DNA of 51,025 nt from Lindgomyces ingoldianus (Eukaryota > Ascomycota > Dothideomycetes > Pleosporales > Lindgomycetaceae), in the NCBI RefSeq assembly GCF_010093535.1, contig NW_022985166.1, forward strand, positions 8,756 to 59,780, written 5' to 3'. Made by a program: the position numbers and the translations under genes. Position 1 is the stretch's first letter. Each line of letters begins with the position of its first letter. Below, piece by piece: positions 34,042 to 47,618 of the stretch. The notes beneath the pieces are model-generated. The model was not told the origin of the DNA, made no database searches, and saw nothing but the letters and a program-made list of their open reading frames with translations.

Positions 34042-37000
34042 ATTACTCTAAGCAAGCTTTGCTTTTACAGATTATTTATAAACTGTTGTAGTATTTTAGC
34101 TTAGTCTGCTAACTAATTATAGTATTAAAGAAATTTACTATGCTACTCTGCCTCTTTTTTAAAGCCTTTTTAAAGGCATTTTAAGTTATCTACTTTTAGG
34201 CTATCTATACTTTTACTTATAGCTTTTAAGTTAAGTTTTTCTTTTAGTCTTTTAAATTAAAAAATATAAGTATTATACTTTACATAATAAAAAATATAAC
34301 TTTATATAAATATAGTTTAATATAGCTAAGGCATAGTTTACTAACATACATATAAGTTTTTTTATATTATAAAAAGAAATTTTTAGTTTTTTAAAGCTAT
34401 TTTAAGCTATAAGCAGTGGCCTAAAACATAAAAAGTAAAAAAAAGAAAAAAAAAGGCTTTTAAAGCTATTTTAAAGTTTACTTAGAACTTAGTGTAGGTA
34501 GCGCAGGTTATAAAGAGCTAGAAGGCTAGGCTTCTTATAGCTAGTGTTTAAGTAGCCTTATTTTACTAAAATACTAAGCTGCTTTATTAGGTTTTAGCTC
34601 TAAAGGCTTTAGTATCTAACCTTTAGGTAGACATTATAGCGCTCTTAAGTAGCTAAGAATAAGGTAGAGAGTGTTTAGAAAAAGTCTAAAAAAAAAGAAA
34701 AAAAAGAAAAAAAAGAAAAAAAAGAAAAAAAAAAGGTCTAAAGGTGTCTAATAGCTTACTATTAGACCTCTCTAGCACTATGTCTATAAAGTTATAATAC
34801 TATTATATATAACTATAAATTAACTTCTTACTTTTATACTTTATTATTTACTAAGTAATCTATGCTTTTTACACTAGCTTTAAAAGCCTTAATTTACTTA
34901 TATAAGGCTTTTAAAAGTCTTAGCTAATTTAAATGCTTATTATAAAAAGCCTTTAGTTTATAAGAAGAACTTATAAAATTTAAAGTGTTATACTAGACTA
35001 GATTAAAGTTATGTTTTACTTATTTTACTTAGTCCTTAAGCATTTTTTAGTAAAGTTTACTAGTAAGTATTTTTTTACTTTTTACTTTTCTACTTTATTA
35101 ATAGTAATTTTAGAGAGTTTTAGAGGTTTTTATTTTAAAAGTAGATTTTAAAGGTCTTTATAAAGTATATTTAGTGTAAAGATGTTATATATTTTTAACT
35201 TTAAAAGTAGCTTTAAGTAGTATAAGTTTTTAACTTATTTAAGTACTTTAAAAAAGCTTTTTTATTATTTAAATAGTTTTTAGCTAAGTTTTTAAATAGC
35301 TAGGTTTTTAGTATTTAAGTAGACTATATTACTAACTGTTTAGTTAACTAGCTAGTAGTAGTAGTTAACTACAGTTTGCATCTAATTCTAGGCCTTTTCT
35401 ATATAGGACTTAGCTAACGCCTAGGCTGCGTGTATGTAAGTTGCTAATACTAGGGCATTTTTATAATTTATCTTATTTGTGGCTGTAATAAGTTCTGTAG
35501 AATGTTTCTAGTTCTAGCTTTAATGTAGTATAAAGCTATATAAAACTTAATATAAAAACATTTTAATTATTATATAAAGCAAGGTTATCTAAGCCTAATT
35601 AATTAAAAGTAGTAAAAAACTCTAGTTATTTTAGTAAAAAAAATAAAAAGCTTTAGTCTTTAATTAATATACTTATTTATAATCTCTATTTAGCTATTTA
35701 TTTTTTTATAATAAGTAGTAAAAGCTTAACTTTTACACCTAAAATTTAATAAAATTTAGACTAGAAACTAGATATAAACTAAAGTGTCTAGTTAAAAATA
35801 ATAGTTTTAGGTGTGTAGCTAAAATAGTACACTTATTAAATAAATAAAGTAGCTTTTTCTTAGGTGTTAATTATTTTATAGTCGAGAATAAAAATTAGCT
35901 TATTTAGATATGTAATTAATTATAACTATAATCTAGTTATAACTAAACTTATTTTTAAAAAAATCCTTAAAGTTAATATATAAGTAATGCATTAGTTAAT
36001 TAGAAATTAAAGGAGAGTAAATAAACTCTAGAGTTTAAGTCTATTTTAAATAAGCTTTATTATAAAGAAGGTAATTTTATATATATTATTTATAAGTAGC
36101 TTTTATACTTTTTTAGTAGTACTTTTAGGACAGTAACTAATTAGTCTTAGTAGCACTAGAGTGTGCTAAAGATACTTAATTATAGACTTCTTAAATAAGT
36201 TAGGTACATAGCAGTAAGTCTACTAAAACACATAAATAGTTAGTATAAAAAAGTAGTCTATTTTTTATTTAATAATAGTAAGGTAAGAGTTTTTACTATT
36301 ATGTAAAAAAAGCTTAATTTTTTTAAAGTAATATATTAATTAATTTTAAAAAATTTAAAGACATAACCTAGTCTAGTTTTTCTATAATATTTAGTAAAGT
36401 TACTTAAGTTATTATTTAAGTAATATAGTACTAAGCTAATTTCTTATTAATGTAAAAGTAAAGTTAGTATAGTCTAAGTAAAACTCTTAACTAGTTATTA
36501 GTTTAAGCTACTTTTAAATTTTCTACATTTTATTTATAATAGCTAAGAATGTCTGCCTTAGTGTTATTTTTACTAAGGGTGTACTTAATTTAGAAGTAAT
36601 ACTAAGCTAACTTTTTAGCCTAACAAACTTAACAAGCATTTAGCACTTTTATTATTATAAAGTACTTTAATAACTAATAATTAGTATATACTAGAGTGCC
36701 TATTATTATTTAAATATAGTAATAATTATAAATAGCTCTTTATTATGTATTTTCTAGTTTAGCTCTAAACTAAATAGGACCTTACTATAAAACAAAATAA
36801 AGCACTAATTTTTATTAGCATGTTCTTAAGATAGAACTTTTACTACTACTTTATTAAAAGTGTTAGTTTTAATTTTAGTTTTTAACATAAAGTTAAAATA
36901 GTAAAGTGTAGGTATTTTTAGTAGCTTAGACTTTAGCTTTTTAAAAGCTCTATTACACTCTAAAGTTTATATAAAAGGGGTAGTAAAACTTTAAAGTATA

Positions 37001-40000
37001 ATAATTAGTTTTACTATATAAAAAAATTCTAAAATAAATTATTAATAAAATTTAGTAAAGCTTAAAAAGGATTTTACACCTATTATAGTAGTAGGCGCTT
37101 ACTAGTTACATAGCACCTCTACTTTTTATAAGTTAACCTTTAGTTCTTTATTTAAAAGTATATAGCTAAAATACTTTATTTAAGTAATATAAAATTTACT
37201 TTTTTTAATCTTTACTTATAATTTTGCTTACTATAGCCTCTTTAAAACTTTTTTAATATAAAGAATATAAGTTACTTTATTTTTAAAGTAGATAAGAATG
37301 TTATTTAGATAGGTAATATAAAAGTTGTTTAGGTAGTTAATTAATATGTTATTTGTATAGCTTTAGTATGTTACTAAGCTATTATATAATCTAAAAGGCA
37401 GAACTTTACATTTATATGTTTTATATTATGTCTAAAAGGTTGTATACTTTTTAGAGCTTAGGTCTATTCTAATCTTATTAAAGGCTATGTAAATATTAAA
37501 CTTTATAAAGATAGCTACTTTTATAAGTCTTAATAAAAGTTTGTTTATACATAGTATTAGATACACATTCTTATAAGTAATAGCATTAAGTTTATAGTAA
37601 TTAACATAGATATATAAGTTACTATTTAGTTTCTATATATAAAAGATAAAAAATATAAAAAAGCTTTAACTTTACTTAATAAAGCTATATTTTAAATTAT
37701 TTATAATATATTTTTTTATTACCTCTAGTTTGTTAACATTCTGTTTGTATAAGAGGCTGTAACTATTAAAAAGAGGTTCTGTAAAGACAATCTTATAGTT
37801 GTATAAGCAATGTGCTAGTAATTAGTAAGCTGTAGTGTAGCTAAATATATCTTAGTACTAATAGTATTTAAATAGTAATTAAAAGTTTACTAATGCTTTA
37901 GTTTTATATTTATTATTTAATAGTAAAGCTTACTTGTCTTTAATTAAACACTTAATTTTATAAATAAAAGTTAAAAAAAACTTATTTTTTTTATATTAAA
38001 ATAAAAAGCATTTGCTAAGATAAAAGTAATAGTAAAAGAATAAATATCCTTTAAACCTATTCTAAACCTTTTAATAAAGAAGTAGATTAATAATTTAAGT
38101 GTCTTTAAACTATAAGTAATAAAAGATTAGTATAATTTTAGTAGCCTTAGTAAACCCTTAATGCAGTTAATTATTAAGCTGTATAACTACTAAATGTAGT
38201 TCTTTTTTATAGTATGTTGCATTGTCTAATATCTAACTCTACTTCTTTATTATGCGTAAGCTAGTTTAATTACATAAGTAAAAGTAGTAAAAGTTTATAA
38301 GTAGTAAAATACTTACTAGGCTATATAATCTAATTCTTCTTTATATTTAGTTAAAGTTTAAAATAATGTAGCTATTTAATACTAATAATATAATCTTATA
38401 AGCTAAGGTTTATAATTATAAAAGAGCAGTTTTAGATGCTTCTACTATTAATTTACATGTGTAGGCAGATATACTAGTAAATAGGAACTTAAATTTAGTT
38501 TTAAAAGCCCTTAACTATAACTTTAAAAAGTAAACATTAGATAAGAATATAAAGGCATTAAAATAAAAACTTAGTAGTTATTAAGTTAATAAATAAAAAA
38601 CTATATGCGCTAGTATTAACTAAAAAATTTAATTAGACTTTAATGCTTTTTAAGTATAAAATAGTAAAGACTTAAAAAAGTTTTCTTTTAAATAAGTGTA
38701 ATAAGTTAATATTTACTAAGTTATACTTATTTAAGCTTAAAATAAAAAGTTTTTTTAAGCATTTTTATTTCTTATCTAAAAAGAGTTTAGGTTATAATTA
38801 TTTATAATTATAAACTTTTTCTTAAATTTTTATTACTTTACTTTAATTTTTTATACTCTAGAGATAAAATAATTGCTAGTAAAATGCTTTAGTTTACTAT
38901 AATTATAATAGTTACTAGAAGTTGTTTATCTTTTAAAGGCAAGTGTCTAGCTAGGTTAATAGTAGGTAGCTAGAGTAGATTAGAGTACTAACATAGGTGC
39001 AGGTTAAGGTGCACTAGAATGGTATACTACCTTAGATATATTACTAGAAACTTTTTAAGATTAATTTATAATAAGTCTAATATTAAATTATTAAGTGTAG
39101 TTAATAGTTTACATTAAAATAGTAAAAGTGTTTTTTTTATTATAAGCTATTAAGTAGGCTACTATTATCTTAAAGAAGCTCTTCTAAGTATGTTTAAAAC
39201 CTAAGTTTAGTACTTTTAGGCTAAGTAGTATTTTTTTATAAGTAGAAGAACTATTTTAACTTTAATATAAACTTTTTAATAGTAGCACTAATAAAGTAAG
39301 CTTTAAAAGCAGAAAATACTTTTTTTTTTTACTTATTTTTAGAGTTTAAAACACTTATTACACTTTTATTTTTTTATTACTAGTAATAAAGTAAGTTTAG
39401 AAAAGCTTAATTATTTCTTTTATATTTTTAAACTAAAAGTTATCTAATTTAGCTAAGTATCTAGGCTCTAGGTATTCCTTTGCAATACTAGCAGTGTGTC
39501 CTTATACTAACGCTATGCGTGCATACTTACTCTAATAGTAATCTAAATTAATGTTAAGTCTATTTATAATAAAGGCTTACTATTATTTAAACATAAGTTT
39601 TTTGCTGTTTATAAGGTTCTTAATCTTAAGCATATATTTAGTAAGGTAGCTTTAAAAAAGCTTAAAAGTGCCTAAAAAGTCTTTTACTATTAGTATAGTA
39701 AAAGTAATTTAAGGCATGATTAAAAGTAATTTAGTAGTTAGTAAAGGTTAATTAAAACTAATAGTTTTTAATTTAGTTAGCTATTTAATTTATGCTTTTA
39801 ATTAAGCAACTTAGTTTTTAAGAGCTATGCTACTAGAGTTTAACTTTAAATTTAGTAAGTTTTTAGCTTTAAGTTCTATAAAAAAAAGTTTAGCTATTAA
39901 AGTTAGTAGTTATTTAGCTTTAGTAGTAAGCATCTTACTTTAGCTACAGCTAAAGCGTGTTACAAGCTTTATACTAAGGTCTAAGAGTAGTTAAAAGTTA

Positions 40001-40520
40001 AGCATTAGTAGTTATCTCTAATTTTAATAAGTTATTAGTAGTTTTTAAGTTTTTACTTTAGCACACTTTTTACAACTTTTCTAAAGGTAATTTTAATTAT
40101 AAGAGATAAAAAGTTTTAAACTTAAAGGCTTTAGTTAATAAAAAGTTTCTAAAATTTATCTATAATAACTAAATAATTTAATGTAATAGTGTATAAAAAC
40201 TATAACTTAAACTAAATAAAATGCTTTTTAGAGTTAAACATAATTAAATAAATAATTAATGTAATATTATTAATAAAGCTGTTACTAGCAAAAGTAAGTT
40301 TTCTAATATAATGTAACAGCGCAGGCAAGATAATAGGTCTAAATGCAGTAGGAATCTACTTAGAGGCATATAGAAGTGCGTGGGGACTCTAAACCTAGGA
40401 ATGCTATTAACACCTATAGGCCTTGTACAAAAGAATATTAGAAACTACTAAGCTAGCTACAGAGGCAAGGTGCAACTAAATACATAAGGGAATAGGAGTA
40501 ACTGCAGGGGACTAGGTCAA

Positions 40521-41109
40521 TGTTACGGTCTACGGTTGGACCAGCGTAACTCCACCAGCAGTGCTCCACAATCTAGCTAGGTTGGAGCAGGGCTCGCTTA
40601 GGGACCAGTCGGAGGACACGGAGCCAGCACGGCTGCCCGAAGTCATGGAGGAATGCGTCGTCCAATAGGAAGACAAGCCTAGGGAGCTAGAGGGAGCTCA
40701 TAGGAGCCCCTCTTAGTAGGCTCCCCTAAACTCCTGCTAACTCCTCTTAGCACCCTAGCACATGTATATAGTTCCCCTATTAAACAACTTTTAGGAAGGT
40801 GTGTTTAACGTTTAGTTTATTTTTTACATAGACTAAGTAGCATTTAGCTTTCTAAAGAGCTGTAATACTATTTATATATCTTACACTGTATATACCTCTA
40901 ACCCTGTCTAAAAGGACTGTTTAACCCTAGCCTCCCTACTGCTGCACATAGGGCAAACCACAATCTAGTCACTCTACATCATTCTCTATTAGCCTAATAG
41001 CCTGTACGTAGGACTGTACACCCTACCGGATTAGCCCCTACTACCTGTCCTACTTCCCCCCTAGGAACTACAGCAGACCTAAGTGCTTCCTAAAGCAAGG
41101 ATTGTAACA
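40521..41109 (+). repeat. 5' LTR of Gypsy2
   Basis: 589 bp. The first ~190 bases are clean (TGTTACGGTCTACGG...), while the inner end is RIP-mutated (GACCTAAGTGCTTCCTAAAG where the 3' LTR has GACCCGAGTGCTTCCCGAAG). Confidence 0.93.
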
Positions 41110-41579
41110 TTAAACACTACCCCCTTTAAAAAGTATAGCAACCTTACAACACAACTTAGATTCTAACATAGCCTACGCTGCGCTATTAGAATCTATAGAA
41201 GTTCTTACCTAAAGTAAAGCTGTTCTTGCAGAACAGATTAACTTAATTTAGGACAACATTAAGAAACTATAGTAGATTAGTAATAAGGTTAGTAAACTAC
41301 TAAAACTTAAGTAAAAAATAGCTAACCTTTGCTAAAAAACTATAAATTTACAAAGCCCTTTACCTCTTACTAACCCCTACAAAACAACAACCTAAGCCTA
41401 CTAGATACATAAATTATAAGTAGAGCTAGTAAAAGTTTAAAACATCTTAATAAATAGAGCAAGTGTTACAGCTAAAAAGGCTTTAAGACTAGCCTTTTTA
41501 AAGCCTTTTAAAAAATTGTTAAAAGACCTCTAACTATTTTTTACTAAATGCTACCTCTATATGTAGTATAATAAGGGAG

Positions 41580-44500
41580 CATTTTAGACTAACATAGAAA
41601 TAATCTTCTAAATAGGATTACACTTAGAAGGCCCCCCTGCAATCTAGTTCTAACCCTACGCTAATAATTAGATAGACTTTTAAGCTAACAGCGCACTACT
41701 TAACCCTAAAACTAAAGAAGTATTTAGTAGTGTTAAAAACTTTAAAGCAGCTCTATTAGCTATCTATAGAACTCTAGATAAAAAAAAGATTGCAGCTAAT
41801 AAACTAGACAACATAAAATAAGGCAGCAGACTAGTCTAAAACTATGCAGCACGCTTTAGAGAATAAATAGCTATTTACAGATAGAACAACTAGAAAGCCC
41901 TATACTGCATGTTTTATAACAGACTAAATAACAAAGTAAAAGATAAATTTATGCACATAGACTAACTAACTACTCTTAAAGATTATATTAAGAAAGCAAC
42001 AACTTATAACAATTATTATAGGGAACGCAAAAGAGAAAAAAAATTAAAGAGAACTTTTTAAAAGCTAGAATTTGTCCCTAAAAAGAAAGAGCCTCTATAT
42101 TATAATAAAGAACTAATAGACCTTAGTTATGTAAAGTATACATAAAGCCCCCCTTTTAAAAAGAGCTAAGTTCTAGGACGCAATAGGCTGCCCCTAACAA
42201 AGGAATAACAAAAGTGGCTAAAAAATAAGGCCTGCTTAAACTGTAAAAAAGTAGAACACTTCTGCTAAAACTGCCTAGACTTCTAGAAGGGGGAGAATAA
42301 AAATACTACTGCAATAATAAAAGCTATTACTGCTAAATATAGCCTTACAGACAAGGAAATATAAGAAAGACTAGATAATAGACTTTACTAGTAATGTAAA
42401 GAAAACTACTCTTTAAACAACTGCCCTAAAGCATATTAGAAGGTAGTTATTTAAAATTTTAGTAGCCTTAATACAGTGTTGCAGGACCTTGTAATTCTTA
42501 AAAGATATAAAGAAGAAACTTAGATCTAAGGATATATTATAAATGTTTAAAAAAAAAAAAACAGTTCCCTCTTTAAGACTAAACCCCTAGTACTTTAGTA
42601 AGAGAGCTTTCCTAACAGTTTTAGGGATGCAAGTGCTAGAAGTGCAGGTTATAACATAACTACTTAAGTAATTATATAGTCTTGCTTTACTAAATAAACA
42701 TTAGCAACAACTACTTAACATTTAACATTATACAGAGGATAGCTAAAGTTAAATATAATATTATAAATAAAGAAAAGTAATAGTAATTTTTTACTAAGAT
42801 TAGAGATTAAAAGCTAGAATAGCTAGGTAAACCTACTAGGTTTAAAGTACTATAACTAGCGCCTAAGAAACCTAAGACACTGCTTTTAAGCCTAGCAATC
42901 TCTAGAAAAGCTCTTGCAATACAACAGAACTACAGACAATGTGTTCTTTGCAAAAGTAGCACCTATAGCACTAATAATTGCTAATAGAAAAATTACCCTG
43001 TACAGCTAGTACAAACAAAGGAATACTTATAATAGACTTAAGAAAGTCCCTTTAACATATTACATAAACCTAATAAGTGTCTGTACCCCTAGTATTAGTG
43101 TACATAATAATACTATGTTAAACACTAGGACAACAAACATTAAGCAGGATAGTAGCCTACATAGGAAAGGAACCACAACAGTTGCCTATAGTAGGGAACA
43201 GCCTTAGCCTGCAAAACTACAAACTGTTACACCTGTTAAACAGCTTCTTTACACAAACAGGAGGGATAGGCAGCGTGTAAAGAATAAGACAACTATAGGT
43301 TCTACTATTTCTAGTAAAAGGCAGCAAGAAAAGAAGACTATCTAACATTACATTACTTAGTTAAAGATTATAAATGTAAAGCAGCTAACTGCTATAATTA
43401 AGAACATTAAATCTATAAAAAAAAAAAAGATAAGTTTAATAATAACTTATAAAACATTAACTTCTATCCTTTTTCTAACAAAGAAGTTAAACATAACATA
43501 TTAGCAGTAATTGCAGTAGGACAAGGGGCAGGACACAGCCTAACAACCACCTTTATGTATAAAGGATAGCCTAGGCTAGCCCTTATAGACAGCAGATACA
43601 CCTTTACTATAATTAATAAAGAATAGGTAGATAAATAAGGTATACTATTCTAAATAAAAAAAAACTTGTTTAAGGTAACTTTTACTAATGCCTTATTAAT
43701 TAAGTACAGCAGAGGATAGATTAACCTAGAAACCTATAAAAAGGACTTTAAGACCTCTAACATAAGTAATTAGAGGTCTATAAACATACTTAAGCTAAAA
43801 AGCAAATATAATGTAATTCTAGGCTATAACTAGCTTAGAACACATAACTCTGCAATTAATTAGAGAACTATAACTATAGAAACTCCTAATAACTACGCAC
43901 GCATAACCTAGTTAGCATGCCATAATAATAGATGCCTAGTCTATAAACAAGTAAAGCAAGGTAGCAGTTACTACTCTAAGAAAAGGAAACTCTAAAGATT
44001 CCTTTACTAAGAGCTAAAAGCTTAGGCTGTAAAAATAATAAAAAAAGAACTAAAGAAAGTCTCTTACAAAATAATTAAAAAAGATAAAGATGTAAAATAG
44101 ATTAGCGTTATCTAAACCTAAAAGAAAGGCTACATTCTACTTAAATACAAAGATTACAAGGATATGTTTAAGACACTAGAGGATTCTAAAGAACTACTAC
44201 TACACTAGCTATAAAACTATGCTATTAACCTAATAAAAGATTACAACTTAAAAACGCATAAGCTTTGCCCCTTAACTAGGGTATAGAAAGAGGCCTTACA
44301 GGAATATGTTAATAGAATGTTAGCATAAGGCTATATCTAAGAAAGCCACAGCCCTGTAGCCTTAGCTATAGTCTTTGCTAAAAAGAAAAAAGAAAAAATT
44401 TAAGTCTGTTAAGACTATAGAACCTTAAACAATAACATAGTCTAAAACTAGTTTCCTTTACTAATTATCTAGGATATTATAAACTAATTAAAAGAAACCT

Positions 44501-46840
44501 AGTACTTTACAAAGTTTAACATACAAGACAGATTTAATAAAATAAGAATATAAGAGAGAGATAAGTAGCTTATAGTGTTTAAAACTCTATAAGAACTTTA
44601 TAAATTACTAGTAATGCTATTTAGCTTAATAAATGCCCTAGCAACATTCTAGCAAATTATTAATACAGCTCTTAACCTATACCTTAATGTCTTTACCTTA
44701 GTATATTTAGATAACGTCCTTATCTACTTAAAAGATACCCTAGAAGACTATGTACAGAAGGTATAAAAAGTCTTAGAACAGCTTAAGAAGTATAGACTCT
44801 ACCTACAGCTCTCTAAATGCAAATTCTATGTTATAAAAATAGAATACTTAGGATTTATAATTAATAAAGAGGAAATAAAGATTAACTTAGCTAAAGTATA
44901 AAAAGTGCTTAAATAGCTAGAACCTATAATAGTTAAAGAAGTAAAGGGATTCCTAGGACTATTAGAATATGTTAGGCAAATAATTAAGGATTACTTAAAA
45001 ATTGCTATACTATTAATAAACACTATAACTAAGGAATAGGTAACAGCAAAGTTTGTCTAGACCTTAAAAATAAATAAGGCATTTACAGCGCTAAAACAAG
45101 CTATAACAGATAAACTAGTACTAAGAATGTATAACCTACAGTTAGATATAAAAATCCACACAGACACATCTCTTAGAGCTAGTAGGGCTGCGCTTTATTA
45201 AAAACAAGAAGACAGAAAGTGGCACCTAGTTGTGTACTATTCTGCTAAGTTCTTAGGACCTAAAGCAGGCTACAGCATACCTAACAAAGAGTTAAAAGCA
45301 ATACTAAATGCTGTAAGAGTATAGGCTACAGAATTACATAAGATAGCAAAGCTATTCTATATTATAACAGACTATGCAAATCTAGTTACGTTCCTAATAG
45401 TAAAGAAACTCTTACTAATGCATGTAAAATAAGTAATAGAGCTTGCCTAGTTTAACTGCATTATTAAACATGTTCTAGGAACACAAAATTAACAGGCTAA
45501 CGCCCTTAGCTAAAGACTAGACTACTTTAACAAAGAAAAGGAAGGAACTAAAGAGTTTACACTCTTTAAAAAAACTAATAAAGGATAGATCTATAATAGG
45601 CTCTAACCTATAAAAGAGTTCTATATGCTTACAGCTAGTAAGTAAGAATAGAAAAACTTAATTTAAGAATACTACAAATCTCTAATGTTTAGCCACTCTA
45701 GAATAGGCACCCTTTAGAAGAAACTAAGAGCTGCTATACTATAATAAATACTAAAAGTAAAACAACTGTGCACAGAAGTGCTTAGGGAGTGCAATACCTG
45801 CAATAGGAATAACCTGCAGAGGCATAAGGCATACAGGTACCTCTAACTAATTAAAGCACTAGAACTACTATAGACAATAATTATAATAGATTTTATTACA
45901 AGATTACCCCTGTCTAAGGAACTAGGGACAGACAGGATGTGTAATATAATTATAGTAGCTCTAGATAAAACTACTAAATACCTATATACCTAGCCCTTAG
46001 AAAAAATAATAACAGCTAAAGAATTTATCTATAAACTAAAACAAAATGTTATATTTATATATAAATGCCCTAAGATTATTATCTCTAACTAAAATAAACT
46101 ATTTACTAGCAGTTTCTAGAAAGCAGCAATGCAGCACCTTAGCATAACACATAAGCTATTAACAGCCTACCACCTGCAGATAGATAGCTAGACTAAAAGA
46201 GCAAACGCAGAAGTAAAAAGATACTTAAGAAAATATATTTTCTATACTTAAGATAATTAGGTAGAATAGCTTCTAATAGCACAACTAGCTATTAATAACA
46301 TAGAGTTAGCCACAACAAAAGAAACACTATATAAGGCTAACTTTAGGTATAACTTTTACTTTAAGCTATAAAGAAATTAACCTACAGATCTATAAGAGTT
46401 AATAGATTAGCTAATAGACTTATGTTAAATACACAAAAAGTTAGCTATAGAAGCTAAGATTAGCTAAGAAATAATAAAGAAATATATAAATAAATTATAA
46501 TAACTAGGACTAGAAATTTACCTAGGGGATTATATGTATCTTAACACTAAAACCCTAAAGATACTAAGACCCTTTAAAAAGCTAGCAAAAAAAAGAATAG
46601 GACCTTATAAAGTCCTATAGACCTAACAAGACAACTGTAAGCTTAAGCTTCCCCCACACATAAAAATTTACCTGTAGTTCTATATCTCTAAGCTAGAGAA
46701 AGCACTTAAGGGAATTCTCTTATCTATCTAGAAATAGAAAGACAAGGAAACAGAATATAAGGTTAAACACATAGTAAGTAACTAAAGAAACTAAAAAGAG
46801 TTTTTAGTAAAATAGAAAGGTTAGCTTACTAGTAAAAACA
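41580..46840 (+). pseudogene. Gypsy2 gag-pol, RIP-inactivated
   Basis: Taking TAA/TAG as former Gln, most of this stretch reads as one frame. Visible parts: gag with an intact Cys/His knuckle CLNCKKVEHFCQNC (CX2CX4HX4C, 42233-42274; the third-last Gln is a stop); aspartic protease near 43585 (LIDSRYTFTI for LIDSGAT); reverse transcriptase 44250-45090 with YLDN at 44704-44715; RNase H from about 45140 (HTDTSLRASRAAL); integrase HHCC region from about 45690 (HSRIGTL...CNTCNRN) and core near 45880-46220 (IDFITRLPLSKE); chromodomain near 46750-46825 (EYKVKHIVSNQRN...FLVKQKG). It cannot produce protein because of the stops. Confidence 0.88.
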
Positions 46841-47008
46841 CTTAGAAACTAGCTAAGAATTTACAAAACGCGCAGCTGTTAGTATAGAGGTACCTTTAAG
46901 CTTGTCTAAAAGAAACTAGCTAGGCAATAAGGCACCTATATTAAAAGAAACAGCTATGTTATTACTAGATAGCAGCAGCCTTTAGAGACAAGTCCCTACT
47001 AAAGATAG

Positions 47009-47390
47009 TTAAAGGGGGGAACAGCTCTCTGCTTTAGCCTTAAGAGCTTCTATCTTGTCTAAGGAGGACAAGTCCCCCTTTAGGTACTTTACATAATAAG
47101 CCTCTAACAAATTTAGTAATTTTTAGATATAATCCTGTCTAGAACGCTTTTTATCTATTGCCCCTAACATCTCCTCTTGCAAGCAGAGTTGTTCCTAGAC
47201 TTAAGCCTACTGCTTGTCCTACAGCGCGCAGTCCTAGGCTTGCAAGGCCTTAGCCTTCTAAAGAAGTGCTTCTCTTTCCCTTTCTAAACAATTCTACGCA
47301 GCGTTAAAGATAAAGGCGTTGCATTTACTATGTTTTTTTACACACTTAACACACTTATCTAAGGACAAAGTTAACACATAAGACAATTCT
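47009..47390 (-). pseudogene. Antisense ORF remnant in Gypsy2: Cys2-His-Cys motif plus coiled-coil-like tail
   Basis: On the strand opposite pol, between the chromodomain and the 3' LTR, a frame interrupted only by Gln-type stops runs to a TAA at 47009-47011. It contains CVKCVKKHSKC (CX2CX4HX3C, 47321-47353) followed by about 100 residues rich in Glu, Lys, Gln and Leu (EREREALL, KAKALQA, EEMLGAIDKKRSRQD, KLLNLLEAYYVKYL), a likely coiled coil. The motif, the register of the stops and the helical composition together suggest a real ancestral gene. I recall short fungal hypothetical proteins with this layout near Gypsy elements, but cannot verify it. The start codon is not identified. Function unknown. 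Confidence 0.6.
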
Positions 47391-47618
47391 AAAAACTAGT
47401 AAGTGCTATAAGGCCTTATTTTTATCTAGTAAAAAGGATTAAAATAAAGAGCAACATAGGGACAGCAGAACAAATAAGACTAGCAAGCTATTTAGTATAA
47501 AAAGGATAGATGTTAAGGATGCCTTTTAGCAGGCAGACGTACACCTTATAAATAAACTCTTACTAACACAGTTGTGTAAGCAGAGCGGCGAGGACGCCGC
47601 TAGGAAGGAGGGGCAGCG

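Larger units (their letters stand above)
31637..34096 (-). mobile_element. Element X copy 2 and associated repeats inside Gypsy1 copy 2
   Basis: Gypsy1 sequence stops near 31636 (CACTTAACATCTTA) and resumes near 34097 (TAGCTTAGTCTGC), so about 2.46 kb is inserted. 33065-34096 is the inverse of X copy 1 and ends GTAGTATTT. The other end starts with a small palindrome (GCAGAGCTTGCTCTGC, 31640-31655) and is GC-balanced, nearly RIP-free to about 32260. Between them lie an assembly gap, two 10-bp arrays and a pogo fragment. Boundaries are accurate to a few bases only. No protein-coding content was recognised; several open frames running through the gap are artefacts. Confidence 0.6.
30999..40520 (-). 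mobile_element. Gypsy1 copy 2, interrupted by element X copy 2
   Basis: The 3' LTR is 30999-31288 and the internal sequence is 31289-31636 plus 34097-40311. The 5' LTR begins at 40312, is broken at 40520 by Gypsy2 and resumes at 48208-48292. Minus-strand domains follow copy 1: integrase near 36000-35650, reverse transcriptase near 37700-37180, Cys/His knuckle near 38940-38870. It is more heavily RIP-mutated than copy 1. The left 5-mer is CTAGG (30994-30998); the right duplication is not in view because a third Gypsy1 copy follows the shared LTR. Confidence 0.85.
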
